Assembly: GCA_964036665.1 (NCBI GenBank) | Contig: OZ038531.1 | Location: 22,650,591 to 22,714,590 of the forward strand | Direction of reading: 5' to 3' | Source of the DNA: Gordius sp. MW1 | Taxonomy: Eukaryota > Nematomorpha > Gordioida > Gordea > Gordiidae | DNA length: 64,000 nt | Part shown: positions 47,141 through 58,929 of the stretch, piece after piece | How the letters are laid out: each line of letters starts with the position of its first letter | How positions within the stretch are numbered: position 1 is the first letter of the stretch | Made by a program: the position numbers and the translations under genes | Notes under the pieces: model-generated | The model's input: the letters and a program-made list of their open reading frames with translations, nothing else | Told to the model about the DNA's origin: nothing | Database searches by the model: none

Positions 47141-47217
47141 TTAGTGTTTTAAAAACGGCTGGCTGGTTTTTCCCAGCGTGTTGCCAAGCTTGGTAATTGG
47201 TGTATAAATTACGCCTA

Positions 47218-47420
47218 ACCCTTTCAGTGTTAGGTGAATTTTTTTTGGTTCACCCTTGGTGTTTGGCGCTTTTTACCCATACACCAAGAGTGTTTGGGTG
47301 AAAATTTTTGGTTCACCCTTGGTGTAATGGCGCTTTTCATACACATACACCAAGGGTGTTTGGGTAAAATTTTTTGGTTCACCCTTGGTGTATGCTTTTC
47401 ACACCCAAACACCTTTGTTA
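47218..47420. repeat. Tandem palindromic repeat, 63-66 bp, three units
   Basis: GGTTCACCCTTGGTGT at 47247, 47310 and 47376, each followed by its complement-like ACACCAAGRGTGTTTGGGT. Each unit is a hairpin of about 15 base pairs. Confidence 0.85.
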
Positions 47421-47639
47421 ACCTTTTGGTTTGGTTTTGGTCATTTTGGGTTGTGTATGGAAATATGTGAAGTTTTTGTAATTTTTGTATTTAATAGTTA
47501 TTTATTTTTGAAATGAACTTTTATTGATGGGAAATATGAAATGACGTCACTAAGTGGAAAGTATCATACTTGCTAGTTATAATCAACCTATAATTTGTTC
47601 CAATTGGTATGCGATGCATCATTCATGCAGATCATTAAA

Positions 47640-48430
47640 GGTGTATTATGAAAATATTTTTTCACCTGTTCATGTGAAACAGATGACAAATTCCAAAATC
47701 TTTAATATTTATTGAAATGAATATTTTTTTTGGAAATTGGTTCATTATATGAATAACACAAGTTTTAAACATGAAAATAATATTTTCTCATCTGTTCAAT
47801 GTGAAACAGGTTACAAATTCCAAAATCTTTAATATTTATTGTAAATCTTTTTTTTTTGGAAACTGGTTCATTATATGACTAACACAAGTTATAAACATAA
47901 AAATAATATTTTTTCATCTGTTTAATGTGAAACAGGTGACAAATTCCAAAATCTTTAATATCTATTGAAATGAATCTTTTTTTTGGAAATTGGTTCATTT
48001 TATGACTAAAACAAGTTTTAAACATGAAAATAATATTTATTCACCTGTTCAATGTGAAACAGGTGACAAATTTAGAAATCTTTAATATCTATTGAAATAA
48101 ATATTTTTTTGGAAATTGGTTCATTATATGACTAAAACAAGCTTTAAACATGAAATTAATATTTTTTCACCTGTTCAATGTGAAATAGGTGACGAATTCG
48201 AAAATCTTTAATATCTATTGAAATAAAATTTTTTTTTAGAAATTAATTAATTATATGACTAAAACAAGTTTTAAACATGGAAATAATATTTTTTCACCTG
48301 TTCAATGTTAAACAGGTGACGAATTCGAAAATCTTTTATATCTATTGAAATGAATATTTTTTTTGGAAATTGGTTCATCATATGACTAAAACAAGTTTTA
48401 AACATGAAAATAATATATATTGGAAGTTTT
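47640..48430. repeat. Tandem repeat, 126-127 bp, six units
   Basis: TTTAATATYTATTG at 47701, 47828, 47954, 48081, 48207 and about 48335. Each unit has CACCTGTTCAATGTGAAACA, GGAAATTGGTTCATTATATG and ACAAGTTTTAAACATGAAAA. CACCTGTT and AACAGGTGA are mutually complementary, so each unit has a short palindrome. Confidence 0.9.
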
Positions 48431-48589
48431 GAGGAGTTAGGTTTAATCTACATTAACTTTTATAAAAATTATTTTAATTGGCTTATTCTAAGACGTATCT
48501 AAGTTGTATAAAATTTGTGGTCAGACAAAAGGTGTCATAATCTTTAAATTGGGTCAATTCATTTATTTTTCGCCAATTTCCCAAAAAAC

Positions 48590-49225
48590 ATATTATCAAT
48601 AGTAACAAGAACAATATGTTAATTTAAAAAAAAAATAAAAAAATATGCCCTCTCTGGGATTCGCACCCACATCAGTAGAGGCATAAGCCTTTGTGGGGGG
48701 AGGGGCACAGGGACCCATATCAGTAGAGGCATTTATAAGGGGGGCATAGGTTATCAATGTTAACCCAATATAGCAATTCAAAAAACGAAAAAAAAATTTG
48801 ATTCACACTTTGGCCAACAGTCATTTTATTCATTGGTCAGTAGCCAGCGGACGGTCAAAAAGTCATATTATCAATGGTATTAACAAGAACAATATATTAA
48901 TTAAAAAATAAAATAAAATTTGCCCTCTCCGGGATTCGAACCAGCAATAAGAATTTGCCCTCTCCGGGATTCGAACCCACATCAGTAGAGGCATAGCTCC
49001 TTGTAGGGGGGGGGGCATAGGGTAATTATCAATGTTAGCCAAATATAGCAATTCAAAAACGAAAAAAAAAATTTGATTCACATTTGGCCAATGGTCATTT
49101 TTTTTAATGGTCAGTAGTCAGGACACAGGCAAAAAGTCCTATAATCAATGGTATTAACAAGAACAATATATTAATTTAATTTAAAAAAAAAATTTGCCCT
49201 CTCCGGGAATCAAACCAGCAATTAA
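48590..49225 (-). repeat. tRNA-like repeat, minus strand
   Basis: Reverse-complement units of 120-720: TGCCCTCTCCGGGATTCGAA, CATCAGTAGAGGCAT, then CCAATGGTCATTTTTTTTA-type and GTATTAACAAGAACAATATA. A partial tail follows at 49195. At 48947-48980 the T-arm segment is duplicated. Confidence 0.65.
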
Positions 49226-49227
49226 GA

Positions 49228-49275
49228 TACATGGACGGACAACGGACGGACAACGGACAACAATGAGCGAGCTCA
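49228..49275. repeat. GGACGGACAAC simple repeat
   Basis: ACGGACGGACAACGGACAAC followed by GAGCGAGCTCAT. Also at 33178-33215, and in reverse complement at 54953-55002, in each case near GAGCTC or GGGCTCGC. At the last two sites it borders tRNA-like repeats. Confidence 0.55.
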
Positions 49276-49336
49276 TAAATTGATAACAAAACTTTAATTA
49301 TGAAACTTTAGCCAAGTTAAAGTCAAATTTTATGAC

Positions 49337-49634
49337 CTTCTTCTTCTTCTTCTTCTTCTTCTTATTCTTCTTCTTCTTCTTCTTCTTCTTCTTCTTCTTC
49401 TTCTTCTTCTTCTTCTTCTTCTTCTTCTTCTTCTTCTTCTTCTTCTTCTTCTTCTTCTTCTTCTTCTTCTTCTTCTTCTTCTTCTTCTTCTTCTTCTTCT
49501 TCTTCTTCTTCTTCTTCTTCTTCTTCTTCTTCTTCTTCTTCTTCTTCTTCTTCTTCTTCTTCTTCTTCTTCTTCTTCTTCTTCTTCTTCTTCTTCTTCTT
49601 CTTCTTCTTCTTCTTCTTCTTCTTCTTCTTCTTC
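49337..49634. repeat. (CTT)n / (GAA)n array, tail of the RTE LINE
   Basis: About 298 bases of CTT with one interruption near 49363. It directly follows the 3' end of the minus-strand RTE element, so it is (GAA)n in the LINE's sense. RTE elements commonly end in a short tandem repeat. Poly-Lys and poly-Phe frames here are not genes. Confidence 0.95.
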
Positions 49635-52600
49635 ATCAGAGATTTGGTCCTACTTTCGTGGGGTTTGTTTTGATAAGTTTTTTCCATCTTGACCGGTTGA
49701 GTGCTATGTCTTGATTAATACCTTAGTTTTCATAACTTTATCGACATGCCCTTTCCAGACACGGGGTCGTCCTCTTCCTCTCTTCCCCGATACCTCCATG
49801 TCCAGTTTTTTTCGATTTACCTCATCCATGTCCCTTCTTAATATATGCCCATACCACCTTAGCCAATTTTCGTTAATCATGTCCGCCATAGGTTGAATAC
49901 CCACATGGTCGAGCTTAGTATACCCCAAGCTCCAACGTATCATTCTCATCTCTGTGGCTTGTAATAGCTTTCCTTCCGTGGTGTTTAATGCCCTTGTTTC
50001 ACTTCCATAGAGTAACACCGGTCTTACGATGGATTTGTAAGCTTTGCTCTTCAATCATAATGGCATTTTCTTGTCGCACATTACACCGGATATACTTCGC
50101 CATTTAAGCGATTTTTGGATCCGGGCATTGACTTCTGTTGCGCAACCTCCACCTTGATGTAGCATCGAGCCGAGGTATGTAAACCTGTCTACTTTTGGGT
50201 ACTTTGGATGGTCATCCAGCGATGGGGTGCTTGTACCGTTCATTTCCATGTATACCGTTTTTCTAACGTTGACTTTTAAACCATATCCAGCTAAGCGCTT
50301 TGACCATTTTTCGGCTTCTTCCAATACTTTCTCCCTTGTTTCCTCGCATAGTACTATATCATAGGCATATAGCCTACACCATGGCGATAGCTTTTAAATG
50401 TCCCTCGTTATTGTGTCTATAATTATATTAAATAGAAAGGGACTTAAAGCAGATCCTTGATGTAACCCTATTTTAACCTGAAAAGATTTAGAGTCTCCAA
50501 CTGTCGTCCTAACGCAAGAGTTTGAGGGTTTCTTTTATAAGCCGTATATATGAGTCAGGGATATTTGGTTTTCACAGGCACCACCATATTAAATCGCGGG
50601 GCACCACGTCATAAGCTTTCTCCAAGTCGATAAAGACCATATGTAGGTCTTTCCTCTTTTTACCATACTCATCCATCATTTGTCTTAGTGCGAAGATTGG
50701 GTCGATTGTGGATTTGCCGGCTACAAATCCGAATTGGTTAGCCGATATTTCCACCTCGATTTTCAGCCTTGTTAATAAGATCCTTTCCATAAGCTTCAAG
50801 GAGTAGCAACCTCTGTAATTGTCACAGTCTTAAGGGTCTCCTTTGCTTAATAAAGGTATAATAGTGCTTGCTTTCCATTGATTAGGAATTCGCTCTTCTA
50901 CCAATATCTTGTTAAGGAGGCTCGTCATGGTGGTGACTCCTTCTTCACGACATCCGAGCAATGCTTCCATAGGTATTCCATCGAGGCCATTTGCTTTTCC
51001 TTTTTGCATCTTGTTCATCTGTGTCCTAACTTCATCCTCCTGAAAGAGTTCACTTATATTTGGCTCAATTTTGGGAAGGGAATCCTTGTCATTTGCAATA
51101 TTCATAAGTTTCTTAAAATAATCTTTCCACCTTTCCATCAATTCTTTCGGCTTGAATAAGGTTTGACTCTTCTGTTTTTGACTATTTTAAGAACTCCGAC
51201 ATCGCGACTTTTCTTCTCCCGTATCTTGGCCAATTTGTACATAAGCCTATCGTCCCCTTTATGATCCAGTTTGTTTACCATCTCGGTGTAGGCGGCATTC
51301 TTCGCTTTTGCAACGGCCATTTTTGCGGCCCTCTTTGCGTCCCTATGTTCTTGATAATCCTCCGACTTTTTTGATTTATGCCACCGTCTATATAGATTTT
51401 TCTTTCCTTCGATGAAATCCCTAACCCAATGATCCCATCACCATAATTCCCTATTTATAGCTTTGCCTCCTTTGGTCTGTCTTAGAACACGAATCGCTGT
51501 TCCCTTATGTCCTTAGATTGCGTCTTTCAATCGTTTCCTTGCAAAGAATGAGGAGGCTTTTTGATGGTATTCTTCGTTTATCGACGTATCCTTTAGCCTT
51601 TCGTATCGAATTCGAGGTTCATATACCTTTCTTCTTTCGGGAAACACTCTTCTGTCAAGATCCATAACAAGGGGACGATGTTGCCTGGCGATTTTTCTCC
51701 CGGTATTACTTTGCAATCCTTGATACTCCATAAGTCCTTTCGCCGTAAAAGCAAATAGTCAATTTGATTGAAATGCTTCCCACTTCTATAGGTCACAATA
51801 TGATCTTCGCGTTTTTGAAAATAGGTGTTAACGATCGCCATGTCATATGCTTGGGATACTTGGAGAAGTTTTTCCTCTTCTTTGTTCTTCAGGCCATGCC
51901 CATAGCCTCCATGATTGCGTTCATACCCGAGGCGATTTTTCATTACGTGAGCTTTGAAATTGCCCCAATAATTAGCCTTTTTTCCTGTCTAATGTTTCGA
52001 TCTCGTCTCGTCTCGGTCTCGAAAGCAAAATCTCGTCTCGTCTCGGGTGCGATTCTTAAAATCTTGATCTCGTCTCGGCAAACAAAAATCTCGATCTCGT
52101 CTCGTCTCGGCGAGAATTCTCGTCTCGTCTCGACTTTTTAATTATACCATACATTTTTTTTCTGGCTATAAATTATTATATAAGATATAAATTGGTCATA
52201 ATGCAACCAATTTTTTATCTCAAACCTCAGAACACAAGCTTAGATCTCGTCTCGGTCTATAAAAATCTCGGTCTCCTCTCGACGAGAATACTCGACATGT
52301 CTCGCCTTAAAAAAAATTTATACTATATAAATCTTTCACTGATATTTTTTGTAAATGATGATATATATTAAGAAAATTTAAAAAATTAATTATGGCTAAA
52401 GAAAATTTCTATGAACATGTTTAATATCGCTTGTGCTTGTATAAAGTTAATTACAATTAATACAAATAACAGTTTCTATAGTATGGGCAAATTTTTAAAA
52501 AGGAACCCTTAGTTAGCATCGACAAAAATAAGACCCTTTATATATATATGTTTAACACATTTTATATAATTCTTTTCGATTTGTTTCAAAGAATTTATAG

Positions 52601-54654
52601 CATTTTATTATTATATTGTCATAGAAACAACAAAGGTGCGTGTGGCTGTGGATATTTCTCGTCATTATTCAATATATAACATAAGTAATTAGTTGTACAC
52701 ATTACAAAGTTGTAATAAAATTATTAAAAGTAACATTGTTACTAAATTAATAACATTCAAATTTTGAAGTTTTATTAAATTGCACCAATATAATTATACA
52801 CAAATACCTTTACATTTATAAGTACCATTCTATTATAGTGTAAAACATTTTGTCCTAAAATATATAATTTTACAAATTACTAGCCGCAAAATATATATTC
52901 ATTAATAAAGCTTAGACTTTTATATTTTTATTTTGCAAAATCGTAACATTTACATAAATTTAATAGATTAGAATGCACCCGCCAACCCACCTTTAATGTA
53001 AAGTGTGATTCCGGTACATAAGATAAAGTTGCAAAAGATAAACGAATTGGGTTCAAAATGCCACAGTCCAAAATGCCGAAAATTAAATCTCAAATGGGGA
53101 GGGAATTTAATGTGCATCTAATCCTAACCCTAACCTAAAACGACCTAAAACACTACCCTGAACCTTAACCCTGTCCCTTAAAGTTTTAGAGTGCAGCAAT
53201 AATTGTTAAATGCATACGCATGCGTATTATTAAAATGCGCAGCTATCTGATTGGTCTGTTAAATGCATACGCATGCGCATTAAAACGGACGAATTTGAAA
53301 TGGTTAGAAATGGTGAAGGTTTGGTGCCAATTGGTGAAGTTTATATTTTGAAACTTTACCTTTTGAATTGAAACGGGAAATGTAATTAACAAAAGAAATG
53401 CATAATGTGATTTTTAGCTTGACAATTTCAGAGGTGTGCCATGATGAGTTCAATCATAAATATTGGCAGACTCATGATTGAACTTAAAATTCAACGTTCG
53501 GCAGGCACAGAATTCGCAGGGGAAAAAATCTTTAGCCAAATCAATTTAAGTAGGTTTTAACAATTTAAAATACCATTACATAAAACAGAATGATGTAACT
53601 GTTGCGAAATTTGAAGATGTTTTAGTTACTAATTAATCAAAACTCATGTATGTATGTCCATATTATATTAATGCTCAGGATATAATTATGTAATAGATAT
53701 ATGAAATAATTACAACCCTAAGGGATACAGCTAAAATTTAAATTTTACCCGGATTTATATTTAATGTTGATTAAGTGTGGTAATTTTTAATATTAAAGTA
53801 AAGGAATCGCAATAATATTAAATTACATTGAACATTTTAAATGTAGATTATACAAAATAGAAATATAAACTAAATTTAGTATATATGATTATGAAGGCTA
53901 ATAAAGAAAATTTTAAGTCGAGATCTCAGCTATAAAATCTCGTCTCGTCTCGTCTCGAGTTAAAAATTCTCGTCTCGATCGAGACTCAGTTTTTCGAATT
54001 CTGTCTCGTCTCGGTTTTTCGAGACGAGACGAGACGATACGAGACCGAGATTTTTCTCGGTTTTTCCGCATCACTATTCCTGACTTATTCCTTGTATTTC
54101 CTTTCCCAATGAATCGAAGTCTTTCTCTGATTGCGAACACCCAATTTGGGGAGCATACGCGCACATAACATTTAGGAGGCCCTCTTGATCTGCAATCTTC
54201 ACCCACATTAGTGTCGGAACAACGCTTGACTTCCACCACCTTGTCCTAGAACGATTCGCTTAGAACAATATCCACACCGTCTCTACGATTTGGTGACCCA
54301 CTGTACAAAAGGTTGTATCCTTCTCCTAATTCCCGAGCTTTCGTTCCGTTCCACCTCGTCTCTTGTAGACAGGCGATGTGTACCTTTCTTCTGCATTTGT
54401 GCGACCTCGATGCTCTTCCCCGTCAACGTTCCCACATTCCAGCACGTTATTCGCATTCTTTCAACGACTAATTTCCTTAACCGCCTTCGTTGTGAGTTGG
54501 GCAGTAACCCTAGTGTATTTTTCACATTGCACGGGCGGGGTAAGCAGTGCGCATCGTTTGTGGAGGACGCCCTAGCCTTTTCTTGTAAAATTTTGTTTGA
54601 AACTATGAAAATTTGGGAATTGGTTTTTATAGCCTGTTTTCGACCTGACGCCAA
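49635..54654 (-). pseudogene. RTE-type LINE, split by a hAT
   Basis: On the minus strand from 54654: MRITCWNVGTLTGKS (start of the APE endonuclease), VVEVKRCSDTNVG, LNVMCAYAPQIGCS; then after the inserted hAT GYERNHGGYGHGLKN, IVNTYFQKREDHIVTYRSGK, QIDYLLLRRKD (endonuclease end), KANGLDGIPMEAL, NQFGFVAGKSTIDPIF, VFIDLEKAYDVVPRD (RT, first Asp), LYAYDIVL (normally YADD: first Asp of the pair changed to Tyr at about 50370), YGLKVNVRKT, YGSETRALNT and a C-terminal LRWYGHILRRD. Two-domain APE-RT order of the RTE clade. Multiple frameshifts plus the YAYD change: inactive. Confidence 0.92.
51990..54076 (+). mobile_element. hAT non-autonomous element, TCTCG type (copy 2)
   Basis: Left TAATGTTTCGATCTCGTCTC, right CGGTTTTTCCGCATCACTA, flanked by TTCCTGTC (51982-51989) and TTCCTGAC (54077-54084), a 7-of-8 match. 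Same ends, TCTCG arrays and orientation as 11884-13027, but about 940 bases longer inside. A second internal TCTCG cluster occurs at about 52243-52305. The interior has GCATACGCATGCGYAT palindromes at 53214 and 53264, and CCTAACCCTAACC at about 53132. No transposase. Confidence 0.9.
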
Positions 54655-55002
54655 CCCTCCCTCCCTTTTTGCACTAATAATAGTTATTCAAACTTTTAGA
54701 TGATATGATAATTAAGATTCAAATTAAATGGCCTGCCAAATGATTGCCTTTTTAAGTATTAGATTAAATCATGAGTCCACCAGGAGTTTGTTATATTTCA
54801 ACTCATTGTACACTTCCAAAATTCTCAAGCCATAACATTTTAAGCATTTGTTATTTTATGCCATTTTTATCATTTTGCACTACACTAAAATAGAAAAGCA
54901 AAGGCTTTATTAATAATATAAATGCTATTAATTGCCATGCAATTAATGGGCTCGCTTTTTGTTGTCTGTCCGTCCGTTGTCCGTTGTCCATCCCTTGTCC
55001 GT

Positions 55003-56260
55003 CTAACATGTATCTCAATTGCTGGTTCGATACCCGGAGAGGGCAATTTTTTTTAAATTAAATTAATATAATGTTCTTGTTAATACCATTTATAATAAGA
55101 CTTTTTGATCGTGTTCTGGCTACTGATTAATGAAAAAAGACTGTTGGCTAAATTGTAAATCGAAAATTTTTATTTCGTTGTTTGAATTGCTATTTTTGGT
55201 TAACATTGATAATCACCCTATGCCCCCCCCCCTTCAAGGGCCTATGCCTCCACTGATGGAAGTCCCTGTGCCCCCCCCCCCTTACAAAGGCCTATGCCTC
55301 TACTGATTTGGGTTCGAATCCCGGAGAGGGCAAATGTTTTTTTTTAATTATATTAATATATTGTTCTTGTTAATACCATGATAATATGACTTTTGAACGT
55401 GTCCTGGCCTCAGACCAATAAAAAAATGATTATTGGCCAAATTGTGATTCAAAGTTTTTTTTTCAATTGGTATATTAGGTTAACATTGATAATTACCCTA
55501 TGCCCTCCTCTAGAAGGGTCTATGCCTCTACTGATATGGGTCCCTGTGCCTCCCCCCCTACAAAAGCCTATGCCTCTACTTAGTGGGTTCTAATCCCGGC
55601 GAGGGCAAATTCTTAATTGCTGGTTCGAATCCCGGAGAGAGCAATTTTTTTTAAATTAAAATATTGTTCTTGTTAATACCATTGATAATATGGATTTTTG
55701 GCCGTCCGCTGGCTACTGCCGTCCGCTGGCTACTGACCAATAAATAAAATGACCATAGGCCAAAGTGTGAATAAAATTTTTTTTTTTCGTTTTTTGAATT
55801 GCTATATTGTGTTAACATTGATAATTACTTATGCCCCCCTTACAAGGGCCTATGCCTCTACTGATTTGGATCCCTGTGCCCCCCCCCACAAAGGCTTATG
55901 CCTCTATTGATATGAATTCGAATCCCGGAGAGGGTAAATTTTTTTTATTTTTGTTATAAATTAATATATTGTACTTGTTACTACCATTGATAATATGACT
56001 TTTTGACCGTGTCCTTGCTACTGACCAATGAAAAAAATGATCATGGGCCAAAGTGTATCAATTTTTTTTTCTATATTTTAAATATAGGCAATTTGGCCGT
56101 TTGCTGGCTACTGACCAATAAATAAAATGACCACTGGCCAAAGTGAGATTAAAATTGATTTTTTTCCATATTATAATTATAGGCTAGTTATTTGGATCTC
56201 TACTAATTAGAAAAAATGACCACTAGCCAAAGTGATGATAACTAATGGCCAAGGTCTGAT
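55003..56260 (+). repeat. tRNA-like repeat array, about four units
   Basis: Units start near 55020, 55220, 55495 and 55825, with B-box-like GGTTCGAATCCCGGAGAGGG at about 55308 and GGTTCGAATCCCGGAGAGAG at about 55621. Tails with TTGTTCTTGTTAATACCAT and CTGGCTACTGACCAATGAAA alternate. The array decays to tail-only units by 56.1-56.26 kb. Confidence 0.7.
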
Positions 56261-56689
56261 TGGAAAATTATTTCGTTTTTTAATATCTTGTTTATACCAT
56301 ACATATGCGCACGATTTGAATAGAGTCTATAATCATAATTTAAATTATGGGTCGCCTACACCAAATTGTTTAAATTTATACAGTATCAAAAAAACTCTAA
56401 AATGAAAGTTGTACGTTTTGGAAGAATGACTATTGGCTTTTCCAAGGTCATCCCCTCTATTTGCCTTCCTTTCGTCATTTTGATTAATTTAGAAGTTGAT
56501 AAATAAGAATGAATGAAAGAAAACCCATTCCTCTAAATAATTGTATTAATAAATGTTTTATAGCAGGTTTTACAAAAATTTAACTTTAAGTATTTATATA
56601 AATAATTAACTAATCATTTTGCATTTTATACCCCCCTATAGGCATTCTCCCCCCTTCCCACCTTTCTCGCCCATAAATTGCATAGCAAA

Positions 56690-57110
56690 TATGCTACGTT
56701 TGAGTATAGATAAGTTTCGTTCCCCTCCAGCACCTCCTTCCCCCCTTCCCTCCTGCACCTCCCTCCCCCCCCCCCTTCTGCACCTCCCTCCCCCCTTTTC
56801 TTCCCCCCTTCCCATCAGGGCCGAAGGCCCTGGTTAATTATTTAACGATCCATAAAATAAATAAATAAATAAACAAAATAAATAAATAAAATAAAAAACA
56901 ATTTAAATAAAAAGTAAACAAAATAAATAAAAAAATATACAAAATAAATTAAAGAGGTCGCTAGAAGGCCCAATAAATCTTAGTCTTTACAGATAAATTT
57001 ATAGGATTATTTTGATTAATTAAATACTTCAAAATAACATCACATCCGACAGTATAATGTAATTGTTAAGGGAATTATTCTATTTTCAAAAGCAAAATTT
57101 TTAAATGGTG
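56690..57110 (-). repeat. Dispersed repeat, inverted copy of 46.8-47.1 kb
   Basis: C-rich head (CCTCCTTCCCCCCTTCCC), AATTATTTAACGATCCATAA, an AATAAATAAATA stretch, AATTAAAGAGGTCGCT and TGTTAAGGGAATTATTC: the reverse complement of the 46.8-kb copy. Confidence 0.75.
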
Positions 57111-57831
57111 TTTTCGTTTTAATGTATGACTAATTACCTAGGTTACGAATAATGATAAATGGTATTCACTTGTACCTTTCAGATTTTTGTAACAATATAA
57201 TAAACATACGATAAATTCTTAAGCAGAAAAGTGATGACGCCTATATCAGAAAGCTAAATACCTTAAATTACTTTTTTATTAAATTTAAATGCTTTTATTA
57301 AAGGCGTTCAATGATAAATAATGGTCTAAGATAGTTCAAATATGTAATTTAAACGCTAATAGAGGTTTTATTTAAATGTCTCCAATTAGATTTTTTTATT
57401 TTATTTTTTTATTTATATAAAATTTAAATATAGTAGGGGAAAGGTTAGATAGTACACTCAAAATAGCTTAAGTGATAATCACTAGGCCTTAAATTGAGAA
57501 AAATTATCTAAGCGATTAACACTTAAACAATCAGATTAGATGCAAACCAATATAAATAATTTTTTCCATTAATTTTAATTATATTATAATTAGCTTCTAA
57601 AAATAACTTTTTATTTTAATAAAACAGGTAGCGCGTTAAAGTTTTTCAACAAAAAATATGGGTTTAACAGTCTAAATTCAAAGGTCTTATTAGCACCTTT
57701 ATGAAGTAAGAGAGACTCAGCAGACAATAGCTCACTTTTAGATATGCCTTATAGTAAATACTTTGAAACAAAATTTATACGAAATAAACATTTTAAATTT
57801 AATTTATTTGTATATAAATAAGTAGGATTCT
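57111..57831. other. AT-rich spacer
   Basis: No gene or clear repeat seen. Confidence 0.35.
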
Positions 57832-58011
57832 TGTAGAGAGGTAATTGGAGTGCGAAGTGCCTCAGGGGATACGTTATTTACCGATGTGTTGTCAATCAAA
57901 TTACCGTTAATTGATTTTAACTTATATGAGTTTGATATACACGTTTTATCACTTTCTATTTTATAGTATCGCTTTGAAACCTGTAGTAAATAAAGATTCC
58001 CAGCCATAACA
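57832..58011 (+). repeat. 5' LTR
   Basis: Starts TGTAGAGAGG and ends CCATAACA (TG...CA). Compared with the 3' LTR it carries an extra stretch around ATTTTAACTTATATGAG and a few substitutions. AATAAA is present at about 57989. Confidence 0.9.
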
Positions 58012-58012
58012 G

Positions 58013-58027
58013 TGGCTTCGTGAAACT
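58013..58027 (+). other. Primer-binding site
   Basis: TGGCTTCGTGAAACT begins one base after the LTR; a TGG start pairs with the CCA end of a tRNA. Which tRNA was not determined. Confidence 0.55.
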
Positions 58028-58036
58028 TAGGCGGAA

Positions 58037-58560
58037 ATGCAGAAATATAAAATAACGGCTAACATCGACGCTTTTATAACAAAATTTGAGCTAAACCTAA
58101 GGAGCAATAAGCCTGAGATAGACGAGCAAAAAGCGGCTCTATTATTAACTAGCCTTAATGGGGAGGCATTTCAATTAATATTACAGGACTATAGGCCTGA
58201 AGTTTGACAGGAATTACGTATGAAGATGCTAAAAATCGGCTAAGAAAATTATTCCAGAGGAGTTCATGCGAGAGGGCAAAGAGGTATGAATTCTCAAAGG
58301 TTCGACAAGGCCAGGGAGAGACGATGGACGCGTACGCAAATAAACTAAAGGCCGGAGCTAACAGCTGCAACTTCGGAAACGAAGAATTGCAGAACAGAAT
58401 TGTTGACCAATTCATTATAGGATTGCGCGATAGAAGCTAACAGGCGAGACTGTTAGCAGAAAATGACATCAAATGGGACCGCCTACAAGAGCTGGCCTTA
58501 ACGGCCGAGACGATAAAGGGGGGGCTAAGCACCTTGCAGGACGGGTTCGAAGAGGCGTGG
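58037..58560 (+). pseudogene. gag remnant
   Basis: An ATG at 58037 opens a frame that stops at about 58206. A second frame (58204-58440) continues a capsid-type retrotransposon gag with an R-Q-G-x-G-E-T-M-D-A-Y stretch. A further stop at 58438 separates the last part. So one frameshift and at least one stop. No zinc-knuckle CCHC was seen. Confidence 0.75.
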
Positions 58561-58609
58561 AGCGTAGTGGCGAGACGAGAAGCGTGGCCTGGGCCGGTCT
58601 GGATTCCTA

Positions 58610-58780
58610 GGTTAAACCCTGCTTTAGATGTGTTAATAGTAATTATATATATTAATAACGAGTTATTCCAATGCATCTTCGATACCGGCGCCACGGTATC
58701 GATAATACCGGCGCGAAGATGGGCGAAGGAGATCCCACGCAACAAGGAGCCCGTCCCGACGGTGTACGCGTACGGCCACT
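58610..58780 (+). pseudogene. Aspartic protease remnant
   Basis: DTGA active-site motif at about 58680, followed by a V-S-I-I-P stretch, in the frame that starts in the end of gag. It stops at 58780. Confidence 0.75.
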
Positions 58781-58929
58781 AGGAAATAAAGATCGTAAGC
58801 CGATGTCCGAATGGGTGACACGAGAAAACAGCTGTCGTTATTGTTAGCAGACGTAGATGGGCCGCCGTTGTGCGGGATCGATTAGATCCAAGAATTCCGA
58901 ATTTTGGCGACGAATTCGTTGGAACTCGA

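Noticed and set aside
47230..47470. Repeat-containing ORFs on both strands (HQGCLG / HTPRVNQK units)
   Set aside because: Periodic only because of the 63-66 bp tandem repeat; no start context or conserved domain.
49298..49687. Poly-Lys / poly-Phe open frames
   Set aside because: Translation of the (GAA)n/(CTT)n array; the few flanking residues belong to the decayed RTE C-terminus.
56619..56837. Pro-rich ORF (PPFSPINC, PPPFSSPLP)
   Set aside because: Falls in the C-rich head of the dispersed repeat at 56.69-57.11 kb; compositional only.
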